Of a DNA stretch of 64,000 nucleotides, positions 16,948 through 26,503 are shown piece after piece. This DNA comes from Sunxiuqinia elliptica (lineage in GTDB: Bacteria; Bacteroidota; Bacteroidia; Bacteroidales; Prolixibacteraceae): contig NZ_FONW01000009.1 of assembly GCF_900113005.1 (NCBI RefSeq), forward strand, positions 142,534 through 206,533, written 5' to 3'. The notes beneath the pieces are model-generated. The model saw nothing but the letters and a program-made list of their open reading frames with translations, did not search any database and had not been told where the DNA came from. The stretch's first letter is position 1. Each line of letters starts with the position of its first letter. A program made the translations under genes and the position numbers.

Positions 16948-17332
16948 AATCAACCTCCTTTCATTATTTTAACGCTTCTTGCAAAAACAAGTTTTATTCC
17001 AAATAGAAGAACTTAACCCCTTTCTTAATAATTATTCACAGAAATTAACACAAATTGACTGTAAATATCAAACCATCAAGCCCTTACAATCTTTTAAAGC
17101 AATCTATACTTAAGCTTAAGTATGAACAATAAAAACTACTTTTAGAACATAACTTATGACACTGATGAACAAATTCTTATTTCTCTAAGTTGCTAATATA
17201 TCATGTGATAAGAAATATTTTGTGTTCTGTACGATTAACCGTCAAATGAGGACGCTTATAAAATAAGAAGTCCCTGACAGTTATTTTCAATAATAATTAG
17301 CTAATTTTAAACTAATTGAAAAAAAGCCCCCT
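16948..17332. other. 385-base AT-rich divergent intergenic region
   Basis: It separates the DUF4251 gene from the hybrid kinase gene. It contains a perfect 18-bp palindrome at 17106-17123 (listed apart) and a shorter imperfect dyad, TATCA-tg-TGATA, at 17199-17210. No coding sequence, RNA gene or clear TAnnTTTG promoter was found. Confidence 0.6.
17106..17123. repeat. Perfect 18-bp palindrome upstream of the hybrid kinase gene
   Basis: ATACTTAAG is followed directly by its reverse complement CTTAAGTAT. It lies 209 bases before the kinase start and 159 before the DUF4251 start. The symmetry and length suit a homodimeric regulator's operator; AT-rich context means chance cannot be excluded. Confidence 0.5.
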
Positions 17333-19669
17333 ATGGAATATCCGAACAAAAAACATACTGGCTCCAAGTCACAAGATAATCTAGCAGCACAATCAAATAT
17401 GTCAGAGAACTTACCTGAAGGATTTAATATCCAATGCTCTCCGGAAGCGTTAGTGCGCATTGACGCAGAAGGTCGACATACCTCCTACTCCGAGAACTTA
17501 TTTCTAGTTCTTCAAATGAAACCAACGAATATTGTTGGAAAAAATTTGAGTGAAGCCGGATACCTGGGGAGTATTTCCGAGGATGTCAAGCAAGCAATTA
17601 ACTTGGTTCTAGTTAGTGGACAACCGTTCAGCAAAGAGTTCTCACTACAATTAAATAACCAACCCAATTGGCTCAGCATTAGCATTTATCCTGAACCAGA
17701 CAATAAAGGACAGGCAGTTGGTGTTACACTAATCATTCGAAATATCACCCCTCAGAAAGATCTACAACGACAATTCACAGAACGAGTGAAACGATACTCC
17801 CTCGCAGTAGAAGCTTCTGATTTCGGAATTTGGGACTGGGAAGTAGACAGTGAGGACATGTATTTATCGCGCAAGTGGAAAGCACAACTGGGCTATTACC
17901 CTGACGAATTGGACAATAGATATTCAACCTGGATGGATCTCATTCATCCAGACGATTATAACCGAGTAAAACGCTCTTTTCATAACTTTCTAAAAAGCAG
18001 TTCACTCGTTTTTGAATCTGAATTTAGGCTCAAACACAAAGATGGCATTTATCGCTGGTTTAAAACTCGAGCTGCGGCAACACGAGACGAACATGGATAT
18101 GCCAACCGCGTATTGGGAACCAACCGGGACATTACAACAGAGAAGAAACACCAGGAAAATCTTCGCATGTTACATCAAGCCATTATGCAAAGTCCGGTGC
18201 CTATTGTCATTACAGATTTAGATGGATACATCGAATTTTTCAACCCAGCCTTCTGCAAAATAACTGGTTACAAAAAAGAAGAATTGGTTGGCAAAAAAAC
18301 TAACATTCAAAAATCAGGCTACCATCCACAATCGTTTTACCAAAATTTATGGGACACCATTACTTCTGGCAACGAATGGGTTGGAGAGTTTAAAAACAGG
18401 AACAAGAATGGGCGGGTTTATTGGGAACTCGCTTCTATCTCAAGCCTAAAAGATGAACACGGAATTATTACCAATTACATCAAAATATCAGAAGAGATTA
18501 CCTCTTTCAAGCGTTTAGAAGAGGACTTGAAACGTTCTCAAAAACGTACCCGCATTGAGAATCAATCGCGCAATAGTTTTATGGCCAATATGAGCCATGA
18601 GATTCGCACGCCAATCAACGGTATCATTGGTTTTTCCGAACTTCTAAAATCCGGCGACTTAACACCGGACCAACAACTTCGCTACGTTGATATTATTGAA
18701 GAAAGCAGTCGCTACCTTCTCCTGTTGATCGATGATATTATTGACATCTCCAAAATAGAAGCCAACGAACTGAAAGTCAAAAAGGATGCCTGCTCTTTAA
18801 AAGCAACGTTTAAAGAACTTGCGGAGCAGTTTCGGGAAATGAAAACGGATAAGCAAAAGGATCACATCGAAATCCGTTTCAGAAAACCCAAACTGAAACA
18901 CCACGACTATATCTTTACAGACACACGACGTTTGAAACAAATCCTATTCAACCTTTTTGATAACGCTTTGAAATACACCGAATCCGGTTATGTTGAAATT
19001 GGGTATCAACTGATGAATCAAAATAAAATTCAGTTCTATGTTGAAGATACTGGGATGGGGATTCCCAAAGAAAACCTGAAAACCATTTTTAACCGAACAC
19101 TTCGACATGCACACAGTTTAAAAGAGCGCGAAGGCGGAGCAGGATTAGGTTTAGCTATTTCCGATGGTCTGGTAAAACTTCTTGGCGGATCAATGAACGT
19201 GAAATCGGCTCCAAATAAAGGATCAATTTTCTATTTCACAATTCCATACGACAAGATTAGCGCCCCAGCAAAAACACCACAGAAAAGTGCGAAAAGCGAT
19301 TATAACTTTGAAGGATGCACCATTTTGATTGCCGAAGATGTTGACTACAACTACGAGTACCTTTTCGAAATATTGAAGGAAACGAAGGCAACGGTTCTTT
19401 GGGCAAAGGATGGCATCGACACGCTCAATTTGTATGGGAAGAATGAAATTGACCTTGTGTTGATGGATATCCAGATGCCGGAAATTGATGGTTACGAAGC
19501 CACCCGAACCATTCGTCAAAGCAACGAAAAGATTCCTATCATTGCTCAAACAGCCTATGCCATGAGCGATGAGCACCAGAAATGTCTTGATGCGGGCTGC
19601 AACGAAGTACTTAGTAAACCCATAAAAATGAAAGCATTGCTGGACACGCTTGCAAAGTATCTTAAATAA
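17333..19669 (+). CDS. Soluble hybrid histidine kinase with three PAS domains and a receiver
   Basis: The 778-residue protein has no membrane segment, so it senses a cytoplasmic signal. Domains: PAS (about 30-140), PAS_3-type (155-270, [31 protein letters not shown]), PAS (275-390, [23 protein letters not shown]), HisKA with phospho-acceptor His422 ([11 protein letters not shown]), HATPase (N box [11 protein letters not shown]1 DTGMGIP, G2 [10 protein letters not shown]) and a C-terminal receiver with Asp712 ([10 protein letters not shown]) and the conserved Lys in SKPIK. The F-box region is divergent ([11 protein letters not shown]). No separate response regulator is adjacent, so the phosphorelay partner is unknown. 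It is followed by recR 65 bases on. Confidence 0.95.
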   Translation: MEYPNKKHTGSKSQDNLAAQSNMSENLPEGFNIQCSPEALVRIDAEGRHTSYSENLFLVLQMKPTNIVGKNLSEAGYLGSISEDVKQAINLVLVSGQPFSKEFSLQLNNQPNWLSISIYPEPDNKGQAVGVTLIIRNITPQKDLQRQFTERVKRYSLAVEASDFGIWDWEVDSEDMYLSRKWKAQLGYYPDELDNRYSTWMDLIHPDDYNRVKRSFHNFLKSSSLVFESEFRLKHKDGIYRWFKTRAAATRDEHGYANRVLGTNRDITTEKKHQENLRMLHQAIMQSPVPIVITDLDGYIEFFNPAFCKITGYKKEELVGKKTNIQKSGYHPQSFYQNLWDTITSGNEWVGEFKNRNKNGRVYWELASISSLKDEHGIITNYIKISEEITSFKRLEEDLKRSQKRTRIENQSRNSFMANMSHEIRTPINGIIGFSELLKSGDLTPDQQLRYVDIIEESSRYLLLLIDDIIDISKIEANELKVKKDACSLKATFKELAEQFREMKTDKQKDHIEIRFRKPKLKHHDYIFTDTRRLKQILFNLFDNALKYTESGYVEIGYQLMNQNKIQFYVEDTGMGIPKENLKTIFNRTLRHAHSLKEREGGAGLGLAISDGLVKLLGGSMNVKSAPNKGSIFYFTIPYDKISAPAKTPQKSAKSDYNFEGCTILIAEDVDYNYEYLFEILKETKATVLWAKDGIDTLNLYGKNEIDLVLMDIQMPEIDGYEATRTIRQSNEKIPIIAQTAYAMSDEHQKCLDAGCNEVLSKPIKMKALLDTLAKYLK

Positions 19670-19734
19670 AACAAGCGCTTCGTGCCGGATTTGATTTGCT
19701 CTTATTAAATTTGAAGCTTACAAACACGAATGGC

Positions 19735-20361
19735 ATGATAACGGAAAAGTTTCCATCGCGTCTACTGGAGAATGCGGTAAACGAATTTGCCAAACTACCC
19801 GGCATTGGACGCAAAACTGCACTTAGGCTAGTGCTTCATCTTTTAAAGCAGGAAAAATCTGAAGTTGATCTCTTCGGATACAGCCTCATTCAATTACGCA
19901 ATGAAATAAAGCACTGTAAAACGTGTCATAATATTTCGGATACCGATACCTGCTCCATTTGTAGCAATCCGAATCGTAACACCGAAGAAGTTTGTGTTGT
20001 TGAAAACATCAAAGATGTAATGGCCATCGAAAATACACAACAGTTTTCTGGACTTTACCACGTTTTAGGAGGAATTATTTCACCAATGGACGGCATTGGC
20101 CCGTCGGACCTGGAAATTAACTCACTCATTGACCGGGTAAAAAGTGGCGAAGTAAAAGAAGTGGTTCTTGCCTTAAGTACCACCATGGAAGGAGACACTA
20201 CCAACTTTTTCATTTTCAAAAAACTGAAAGATTTAAATGTAAAAATATCTACCTTAGCCAGGGGAGTCTCCATTGGAGACGAGCTGGAATACGCCGATGA
20301 GATTACCTTGGGCCGTTCCATCAAAAACCGGCTGGATTTCGAAAGTACCTTGTCTCAATAA
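19735..20361 (+). CDS. recR: Recombination protein RecR
   Basis: The 208-residue protein has the RecR layout: a helix-hairpin-helix near the N-terminus ([20 protein letters not shown]), a four-Cys zinc finger ([16 protein letters not shown]) and a Toprim domain ([33 protein letters not shown]). It loads RecA at gaps together with RecF and RecO. The frame opens at a TTG at 19696, but the ATG at 19735 ([15 protein letters not shown]) fits the family length and is chosen. Confidence 0.97.
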   Translation: MITEKFPSRLLENAVNEFAKLPGIGRKTALRLVLHLLKQEKSEVDLFGYSLIQLRNEIKHCKTCHNISDTDTCSICSNPNRNTEEVCVVENIKDVMAIENTQQFSGLYHVLGGIISPMDGIGPSDLEINSLIDRVKSGEVKEVVLALSTTMEGDTTNFFIFKKLKDLNVKISTLARGVSIGDELEYADEITLGRSIKNRLDFESTLSQ

Positions 20362-20394
20362 AACCGATCTGAAGAAAATGCTGTAAGCAAATTC

Positions 20395-22362
20395 ATGACT
20401 AACCCATCGCCTATAAAACTTTCAGTAATCATTGTTAACTACAATGTGAAGTACTTTTTGGAGCAGTGCCTTCATGCAGCTTTAAAGGCAAGTCAGTCAC
20501 TTGTTACCGAAATATTTGTCGTTGACAACAATTCGGTTGATGGGTCATGCCAAATGGTTCGCGAGAAATTCCCCACCGTTAAACTGATTGAAAACAGCGA
20601 CAACAAGGGATTCTCAAAAGCCAACAATCAAGCGATCAGGCAATCTTCAGGCGAATATGTGTTGCTACTCAACCCTGACACCATTGTTGAAGAAGACAGC
20701 TTTACCAAATGTGTCCATTTCATGGATCAACATCCGGAAGCTGGAGGCCTTGGAGTAAAAATGATTGATGGGAAAGGGCACTTTCTACCGGAATCCAAAA
20801 GAGGTTTGCCCACCCCCATGGTTGCCTTGTACAAAATAACCGGTCTATCTGCCTTATTTAAGCGCTCCAAACGGTTTGCCCGTTACCACATGGGACACTT
20901 GAATAAAGACCAAACCAATGAAGTTGAAGTTTTAGCCGGCGCTTATATGCTGATGCGCAAAACAACGCTGGATAAAGTTGGGCTCCTCGATGAAGACTAT
21001 TTCATGTACGGAGAAGATATTGATCTTTCGTACCGCATCACACTTGGAGGATTCAAAAACTATTATTTTGCTGATACAACCATCATTCACTACAAGGGCG
21101 AAAGCACCAAAAAAGGCAGCATCAACTACGTCAAGATATTTTACCAGGCCATGGTTATTTTTGCCAAAAAGCACTTTTCAAAAGGCCGAGCAAGCTTGTT
21201 TAGCATCTTGATTAACCTGGCCATTTATTTCAGAGCTTGGCTAGCCATATGCACTCGAATTGCCAAAAACATTTTTCTACCACTTGTTGATGCCTTGGTC
21301 ATTTATGGTGGCTTTTTATGGTTACTCCCTTACTGGGAAAACTTTAAATTTCACCCTGACTATTATCCGCCTAAATTTTTAAATCTCGTTGTTCCTATTT
21401 ACATTTTAATGTGGCTTGCTGGTATCTGGTTTGCCGGAGGCTATCGCAAACCCATTAAAATTTCCAATATCTTTAAAGGCCTTATTTGGGGAACAATTGC
21501 TATTCTGATATTTCACTCCTTGATTGATGACAGCCTACGGTTTTCCCGGGCACTCATTTTACTGGGCTCTACCTGGGCATTCTTAAGTTTACTAACGTAT
21601 CGTCTTCTGCTTAGCCCGAGCAAGTCAAAACGCGTTCAGTTTGATCGCTCGCGTCGTAAACGAATCGTCTTAATAGCTGGAGAACAAGAGGCTCAAAGAA
21701 TCAAACAGCTCATCGAGCAATCTCAAATGAAAATTGAAATCATTGGCTTAGTTCAACCAAACACCCAACACAGCAAAGCCAATTTTCTAGGCAACCTGAA
21801 CCAGCTGACTGAGATTATTCAAGTCCACAAAATCGAAGAGCTGATCTTCAGTGCAACCGATCTTCCATCTCAGAAAATTATTGAAATCATGCTGACTCTC
21901 AGCAAGCAAAAAGTTGAATACAAAATTGCACCTCCAGAAAGTTTATCCATCATTGGCAGCAGCTCGATCGATACTGCCGGCGAACTATACGTTGTTCATC
22001 TTAATGCCATCACAACTGAAAAAAACCGAAGAAACAAACGCTTGGTAGATTTTTTCTTAGCTTTGTTAATACTAATCAGCTATCCGGTAAGCTGCTGGAC
22101 CGTGCAAAACAAAAGGGGTCTCTTGAGAAACAGCTGGCTGGTTCTTTGGGGCAAAAAAAGCTGGGTTGGCTTTGCTGGAAGTAAGCAAACACAAGAACAG
22201 CTTCCTCAAATTAAGCCTGGCATACTCACTCCTGCCAATTTATTCTCCGGAGAACTTTCGGAAAAACGAATAATGGAAATTGACATAGTTTATGCCAAAG
22301 ACTATCGGATACAACAAGATGCAGAAATTATTTGGCAGGCTTGGAAAAAATTGGGACAATGA
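20395..22362 (+). CDS. Family 2 glycosyltransferase fused to a membrane and Rossmann-like region of the sugar-phosphotransferase type
   Basis: Residues 1-270 of 655 are a GT2 domain (LSVIIVNYNVKYFLEQCL, FVVDNNSVDGS, LLLNPDT, YGEDIDLSYRI) as in rhamnosyltransferases. After about residue 290 come several membrane segments (AWLAICTRIAKNIF, LVVPIYILMWLAGIWFAGG, GTIAILIFHSL), then a Rossmann-like stretch (about 415-535, RIVLIAGEQEAQRIKQLI) and a partial KRLVDFFLALLIL helix that recall the N-terminal half of polyprenyl-sugar phosphotransferases. The catalytic phosphotransferase domain is missing; the C-terminus is only about 110 residues. It probably builds a surface polysaccharide. The stop overlaps the next start (ATGA), so the two genes are coupled. 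Confidence 0.85.
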   Translation: MTNPSPIKLSVIIVNYNVKYFLEQCLHAALKASQSLVTEIFVVDNNSVDGSCQMVREKFPTVKLIENSDNKGFSKANNQAIRQSSGEYVLLLNPDTIVEEDSFTKCVHFMDQHPEAGGLGVKMIDGKGHFLPESKRGLPTPMVALYKITGLSALFKRSKRFARYHMGHLNKDQTNEVEVLAGAYMLMRKTTLDKVGLLDEDYFMYGEDIDLSYRITLGGFKNYYFADTTIIHYKGESTKKGSINYVKIFYQAMVIFAKKHFSKGRASLFSILINLAIYFRAWLAICTRIAKNIFLPLVDALVIYGGFLWLLPYWENFKFHPDYYPPKFLNLVVPIYILMWLAGIWFAGGYRKPIKISNIFKGLIWGTIAILIFHSLIDDSLRFSRALILLGSTWAFLSLLTYRLLLSPSKSKRVQFDRSRRKRIVLIAGEQEAQRIKQLIEQSQMKIEIIGLVQPNTQHSKANFLGNLNQLTEIIQVHKIEELIFSATDLPSQKIIEIMLTLSKQKVEYKIAPPESLSIIGSSSIDTAGELYVVHLNAITTEKNRRNKRLVDFFLALLILISYPVSCWTVQNKRGLLRNSWLVLWGKKSWVGFAGSKQTQEQLPQIKPGILTPANLFSGELSEKRIMEIDIVYAKDYRIQQDAEIIWQAWKKLGQ

Positions 22363-22892
22363 AACAAAATCAATTAGCTTTTGGAAATATCAGACTAAGG
22401 GCTCTAGAGCCTGAAGATTTGGGCACCATTTATCAATGGGAAAATGATCCAGCGATTTGGCAAGTAAGCAATACCCATGCTCCTTTTTCGATGTTCATTT
22501 TAAAACAATACATCGAAGAATCGCATCGTGATATTTTCGAAACCAAGCAGCTAAGGCTTATCATTGAAAATACAGCGGGAAAGGCGGTTGGCGCCATTGA
22601 TTTATTTGACTTTGACCCCTATCATCAGCGTGCAGGTATTGGCATTCTGGTTTATGATGAAAGTGATCGAGGACAGGGACTGGCCACCGATGCCTTGGAA
22701 TTAATGAAAAAATATGCGGTTGACGTACTGGGCTTGCACCAACTTTATGCCAACATCACGACAAACAATCCTTCCAGTATCAAACTTTTTACGAAGGCTG
22801 GATTCAAGTTATCGGGATGCAAAAAAGATTGGATTAAAACACCTAAAGAATGGCTAGACGAAGAGCTCTACCAGCTAATTTTAAGCAAGTAA
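22359..22892 (+). CDS. GNAT-family N-acetyltransferase (RimJ/SpeG-like)
   Basis: The 177-residue protein starts at an ATG overlapping the upstream stop (ATGA). It shows the acetyltransferase pattern: NIRLRALEPEDLGTIYQWEND, GAIDLFDFDPYHQRAGIGILVYDESDRGQGLATDALEL (acetyl-CoA loop R-G-Q-G-L-A) and YANITTNNPSSIKLFTKAGF. This arrangement fits the RimJ/RimL and polyamine-acetyltransferase group; the substrate cannot be chosen from sequence. Translational coupling to the glycosyltransferase could mean a shared role, or simply compact packing. It converges on the HsdR-N-like gene. Confidence 0.88.
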   Translation: MKQNQLAFGNIRLRALEPEDLGTIYQWENDPAIWQVSNTHAPFSMFILKQYIEESHRDIFETKQLRLIIENTAGKAVGAIDLFDFDPYHQRAGIGILVYDESDRGQGLATDALELMKKYAVDVLGLHQLYANITTNNPSSIKLFTKAGFKLSGCKKDWIKTPKEWLDEELYQLILSK

Positions 22893-22933
22893 CTGAGTTT
22901 TACCAGCGATCTAACAATTCGTCCTAAAAACCC

Positions 22934-23386
22934 TCATAGTTGATCAAAAGTTGGGATTTCTTTCAAAAAAGCGTAAGTCTGTTCTTCCGGATTAACCTTA
23001 CAACAATAGTGACTGAGTCCGTTAGAAACAATCAAGTAAGGAACCTGAAAAGTCATATTATACCTTGTAATCTGATCAAAAGCCAGCTGTGATATTTTAA
23101 CGGATGGAGCCTTAAATTCCACTATCAGCAAGGGCTTTCCTCGGCGATCATAAACCAACAAATCTGCTCGAAACTGATTTCGATTCAGTTTTAAGCCAGT
23201 TTCGATAGCCAACAACGAAGCAGGATACTTCTTTTCTTCGACCATAAAACGAATAAAATTCTGACGCACCCACTCCTCTGGAGTCAAAACAAGTGACTTT
23301 TTCCGAATCTCATCAAAAATTAACTTCTTACCCGACTGTTGTTCAATACGAAAGGAATATGTTGGTAAATTTAATTTTGGAAACAT
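22934..23386 (-). CDS. Orphan type I restriction HsdR N-terminal-domain protein (PD-(D/E)xK nuclease-like)
   Basis: The 150-residue protein is only the nuclease-like domain of HsdR: RADLLVYDRRGKPLLIVEFKAP supplies the Asp and Glu-x-Lys of the PD-(D/E)xK site, followed by QLAFDQITRYNMTFQVPYLIVSNG. There is no helicase, specificity or methylase gene here, so it is not a working restriction system. Stand-alone copies beside DNA polymerase III delta are common in Bacteroidota (from memory), which suggests a housekeeping DNA-repair role rather than defence. The catalytic residues look intact. Confidence 0.85.
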   Translation of the reverse strand: MFPKLNLPTYSFRIEQQSGKKLIFDEIRKKSLVLTPEEWVRQNFIRFMVEEKKYPASLLAIETGLKLNRNQFRADLLVYDRRGKPLLIVEFKAPSVKISQLAFDQITRYNMTFQVPYLIVSNGLSHYCCKVNPEEQTYAFLKEIPTFDQL

Positions 23387-23607
23387 AATAAGCTGCTACA
23401 AAGTTGTATTTTTGTGAAATGCTTTGCCTGGACAAATCTAAAGCACAATCTGATTTCTGTCCAAAAGTGCGAAAAAAACTTTACGGATAAAATACTGTTT
23501 ATTAAATCAAAATGAGCAGATAACCGTTCAACCAAAGCAAACTCCGGGACCAAACTCCCAATCTACCGGCTGGCAGGTGTGTTATTAACATTTTAAAATT
23601 GAGACAC

Positions 23608-24378
23608 ATGAAAACGAAAAAAGAAATTGTCGACAACTGGCTTCCCCGCTACACCGGGCGTAAACTTGAAGATTTTGCAGATTATATCTTGCTAACAAAC
23701 TTTCAGCTATATGTTGAAATGTTTGCTGAAAAGTTTAACGTCCCAATCCTTGGAAGCAGCCAAAATATGCCCAACGCATCCAATGGCGATATTACCATTA
23801 TCAATTTTGGAATGGGAAGCCCTAACGCAGCAACCATCATGGATTTGCTAAGCGCAATTAAGCCTGAAGGGGTCTTGTTTCTCGGAAAATGTGGTGGGCT
23901 GAAACGCAAGAATAAGTTGGGAGATTTAATTCTTCCCATCGCTGCAATTCGAAGTGATGGTACTTCGGACGACTACTTGCCACCAGAGATTCCGGCACTT
24001 CCGGCTTTTAGCCTGCAACGAGCTGTTTCAACGGCTATTCGAGAAAACCATATGGACTACTGGACTGGAGTTGTTTACACCACCAACAAACGGGTGTGGG
24101 AATACGACGCACGATTCAAAAAATACCTTTATAAAACGCGTGCCATGGCTATCGATATGGAAACTGCAACCATATTCACCGTAGGTTTTGCCAATCATAT
24201 TCCAACAGGAGCACTACTGCTGGTTTCTGATCAACCCATGATTTCAACAGGAATAAAAACTGAAGCAAGCGATAAAAAGGTAACATCCGATTTTGTGACA
24301 AATCATGTTAAAATAGGAATTGACGCCCTGCTCGAAATTAAAAACAACGGAAGATCAGTAAAACACTTGCGCTTTTAA
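23608..24378 (+). CDS. amn: AMP nucleosidase
   Basis: The 256-residue protein belongs to the purine nucleoside phosphorylase fold and matches the short Bacteroidota AMP nucleosidase: ITIINFGMGSPNAATIMDLL, EGVLFLGKCGGL, DLILPIAAIRSDGTSDDY, RAMAIDMETATIFTVGF and LLLVSDQPM. It splits AMP into adenine and ribose 5-phosphate. The ATG at 23608 is preferred to a TTG three codons upstream. It is 15 bases before holA. A TATTTTTG box at 23407-23414 on the same strand could be its promoter with a leader of about 190 bases. Confidence 0.92.
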   Translation: MKTKKEIVDNWLPRYTGRKLEDFADYILLTNFQLYVEMFAEKFNVPILGSSQNMPNASNGDITIINFGMGSPNAATIMDLLSAIKPEGVLFLGKCGGLKRKNKLGDLILPIAAIRSDGTSDDYLPPEIPALPAFSLQRAVSTAIRENHMDYWTGVVYTTNKRVWEYDARFKKYLYKTRAMAIDMETATIFTVGFANHIPTGALLLVSDQPMISTGIKTEASDKKVTSDFVTNHVKIGIDALLEIKNNGRSVKHLRF

Positions 24379-24393
24379 CCCGACTGTGAAACT

Positions 24394-25392
24394 ATGAATT
24401 ACGAAGATATTTTAGCCAACCTCAAGAAAAAAATCTATCACCCGGTCTATTTTTTAATGGGTGAAGAGAGTTACTTCATTGATCAAATTACCGACTACAT
24501 TAGCAAAAATGTGCTGACGGATGCTGAAAAAGGCTTCAACCAACATGTGCTTTACGGAAAAGACACCGATGTTGATACCATCATCACACACTCGCGCCGC
24601 TTTCCGATGATGGCCAATCACCAGGTTATCATTGTCAAAGAAGCACAAAACATCCGGAAGATTGAAGACCTAGAGGCATACATCAAAGCTCCTTTAAAAT
24701 CGACAATCCTTGTCATCAACTACAAATATAAATCGATTGATAAGCGAAAAGGGTTCGCTAAGCAGCTGGCTAAAAACTGCGTATTATTTGAGTCGAAAAA
24801 AATTTACGATAATAAGCTTCCTGCCTGGATCAATGGCTATCTTTCATCTCACGGATACAGCATTGAACCACAGGCTTCAGCCATGCTGGCAGAATATCTT
24901 GGCACCGACTTAAGCAAAGTTACCAACGAGCTAAACAAACTTATAATCAGCCTCCCAAAAGGAACAAAAATCAGTCCTGATCACATCGAAAAAAACATTG
25001 GGGTAAGCAAAGATTATAACATTTTTGAATTGCAAAATGCCTTGGGAACAAAAAACGTTTTAAAAACAAACCAGATCATTAGTTACTTTGCAGCGAATCC
25101 GGCAACTAACCCTTTTACACGAACTATTGGCAGTCTTTATTTCTATTTCTCAAAACTTTTAAAGTTTCATTTTTTAAAAGATAAATCGCCTAATTCTGTT
25201 GCTTCCGCCTTACAAATCAATCCATTTTTTGTTCGTTCCTATACGGATGCAGCAAAAGTGTATAATCCCAAAAAATTAGTTGCGATCATTGGAATTCTTC
25301 GCGAGTACGATATGAAATCCAAAGGAATGGGCAACGTTTCGACTTCGCATGGCGACCTTCAAAAAGAAATGATATACAAAATTTTACATTGA
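24394..25392 (+). CDS. holA: DNA polymerase III subunit delta
   Basis: The 332-residue protein has the HolA features: YFLMGEESYFIDQITDYI near the N-terminus, RFPMMANHQVIIVKEAQ, the VLYGKDTDV segment, and the helical domain (ASAMLAEYLGTDLSKVTNELNKLIISLPKG, ISPDHIEKNIGVSKDYNIFELQNAL). It opens the sliding clamp in the clamp loader complex. Like other delta subunits it lacks a functional P-loop. It is 7 bases before the rhomboid gene, so co-transcription with amn and the downstream genes is likely. Confidence 0.95.
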   Translation: MNYEDILANLKKKIYHPVYFLMGEESYFIDQITDYISKNVLTDAEKGFNQHVLYGKDTDVDTIITHSRRFPMMANHQVIIVKEAQNIRKIEDLEAYIKAPLKSTILVINYKYKSIDKRKGFAKQLAKNCVLFESKKIYDNKLPAWINGYLSSHGYSIEPQASAMLAEYLGTDLSKVTNELNKLIISLPKGTKISPDHIEKNIGVSKDYNIFELQNALGTKNVLKTNQIISYFAANPATNPFTRTIGSLYFYFSKLLKFHFLKDKSPNSVASALQINPFFVRSYTDAAKVYNPKKLVAIIGILREYDMKSKGMGNVSTSHGDLQKEMIYKILH

Positions 25393-25399
25393 CAGATTT

Positions 25400-26008
25400 A
25401 TGACACTTATAATTATTGCCATAACAGCCTTTGTTTCAATCGCAGCTTTCAACCGGGCAAATCTTGTTGAGAAACTGCAATTCAATGCCAGCAAGGTCGT
25501 TCACCAAAAAGAGTATTACCGGCTGATATCACATGGTTTCGTCCACGCCAACTGGGAACACCTGCTTGTAAACATGATCGTTTTATTTTCGTTTGGACGA
25601 GCCATTGAAATGTATTTTGAATATGGTTTTGGGCGAATGTCAAATGCCTACTACCTCATTCTGTATTTTGGCGGAATGATTGTTTCCAACTTGTATGCTC
25701 TCTATAAGTATCGTAACAACTATTACTACAACGCTGTTGGGGCATCAGGAGCTGTGTCGGCAATTCTGTTTGCGGCAATTTTCTTCGAGCCCTGGAATAA
25801 AATCTACTTCTTCGGAATATTACCCATTCCTGGAATTGTTTTCGCAGTGCTCTACCTGGGCTACTCCTACTATATGAGCCGAAAGCAAAGCGACAATGTC
25901 GCCCATGATGCTCACTTTTTAGGTGCTGTGTTTGGTTTTATTTTCCCCATTTTGCTCAACGGACGGCTCTTTGAACGATTTATAGACAAACTATTTATGA
26001 TCATTTAA
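25400..26008 (+). CDS. Rhomboid-family intramembrane serine protease
   Basis: The 202-residue protein has six hydrophobic segments and the rhomboid residues: HANWEHLLVNMIVLFSFG in the second segment, the catalytic Ser in GASGAVSAILF, and the catalytic His in DAHFLGAVFGF. It should cut transmembrane proteins within the inner membrane. It sits in a tight run (7 bases after holA, 3 bases before the HAD phosphatase gene). No substrate is evident. Confidence 0.93.
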   Translation: MTLIIIAITAFVSIAAFNRANLVEKLQFNASKVVHQKEYYRLISHGFVHANWEHLLVNMIVLFSFGRAIEMYFEYGFGRMSNAYYLILYFGGMIVSNLYALYKYRNNYYYNAVGASGAVSAILFAAIFFEPWNKIYFFGILPIPGIVFAVLYLGYSYYMSRKQSDNVAHDAHFLGAVFGFIFPILLNGRLFERFIDKLFMII

Positions 26009-26011
26009 ATA

Positions 26012-26503
26012 ATGAAGAAAGCTATTTTTCTCGACCGTGATGGCGTGCTGATTGACAATTCAAAGCACTACTACATCTACCGTAAAGAAGCGGTCGAATT
26101 TGTTGATGGCATATTTGAAAACCTGAGGCTTCTCAAAGCCCAAGGGTATTCTTTTTTCATTGTGACCAACCAAGGGGGAATTGCTAAAAATCAGTATGGA
26201 CATGAAGAAGTTGCAACTATCCACCGCTATATTCAAGAGAGCTTTCAGCAAGAAGGAATTCATTTTGACGACATTTACTATTGCCCACATCATGATTCTG
26301 TTGAACCTTGCCTCTGTCGTAAACCAAGTTCATTAATGCTCGAAAAACTGATTGCTAAACACGGCATTGATCCGACTCAATCCTACTTAATTGGAGACCG
26401 CCAATCAGACATCCAGGCTGCCCAAAACGCAGGAGTAAAAGGAATCCAGATAACTGCAAACAGCAATATGAAATCATTCATTCAAAAACTGTTATCATCA
26501 TGA
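26012..26503 (+). CDS. HAD phosphatase of the GmhB / histidinol-phosphatase type
   Basis: The 163-residue enzyme has HAD motif I FLDRDGVLID, motif II VTNQGGIA, motif III in RKP and motif IV LIGDRQSDIQAA. A zinc loop (YYCPHHDSVEPCLCRKP) is characteristic of GmhB, which dephosphorylates heptose bisphosphate in LPS inner-core synthesis; the histidinol phosphatase domain has a similar loop. No other heptose gene is nearby, so GmhB is favoured but not certain. Its stop overlaps the next start by four bases (ATGA). Confidence 0.88.
   Translation: MKKAIFLDRDGVLIDNSKHYYIYRKEAVEFVDGIFENLRLLKAQGYSFFIVTNQGGIAKNQYGHEEVATIHRYIQESFQQEGIHFDDIYYCPHHDSVEPCLCRKPSSLMLEKLIAKHGIDPTQSYLIGDRQSDIQAAQNAGVKGIQITANSNMKSFIQKLLSS

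Noticed and set aside
22934..23386. Type I restriction-modification system
   Set aside because: Only the HsdR N-terminal domain exists; no HsdM, HsdS or helicase domain is near.
23407..23414. TATTTTTG as the definite promoter of amn
   Set aside because: The box fits TAnnTTTG but would give a leader of about 190 bases and has no -33 element; kept only as a possibility.
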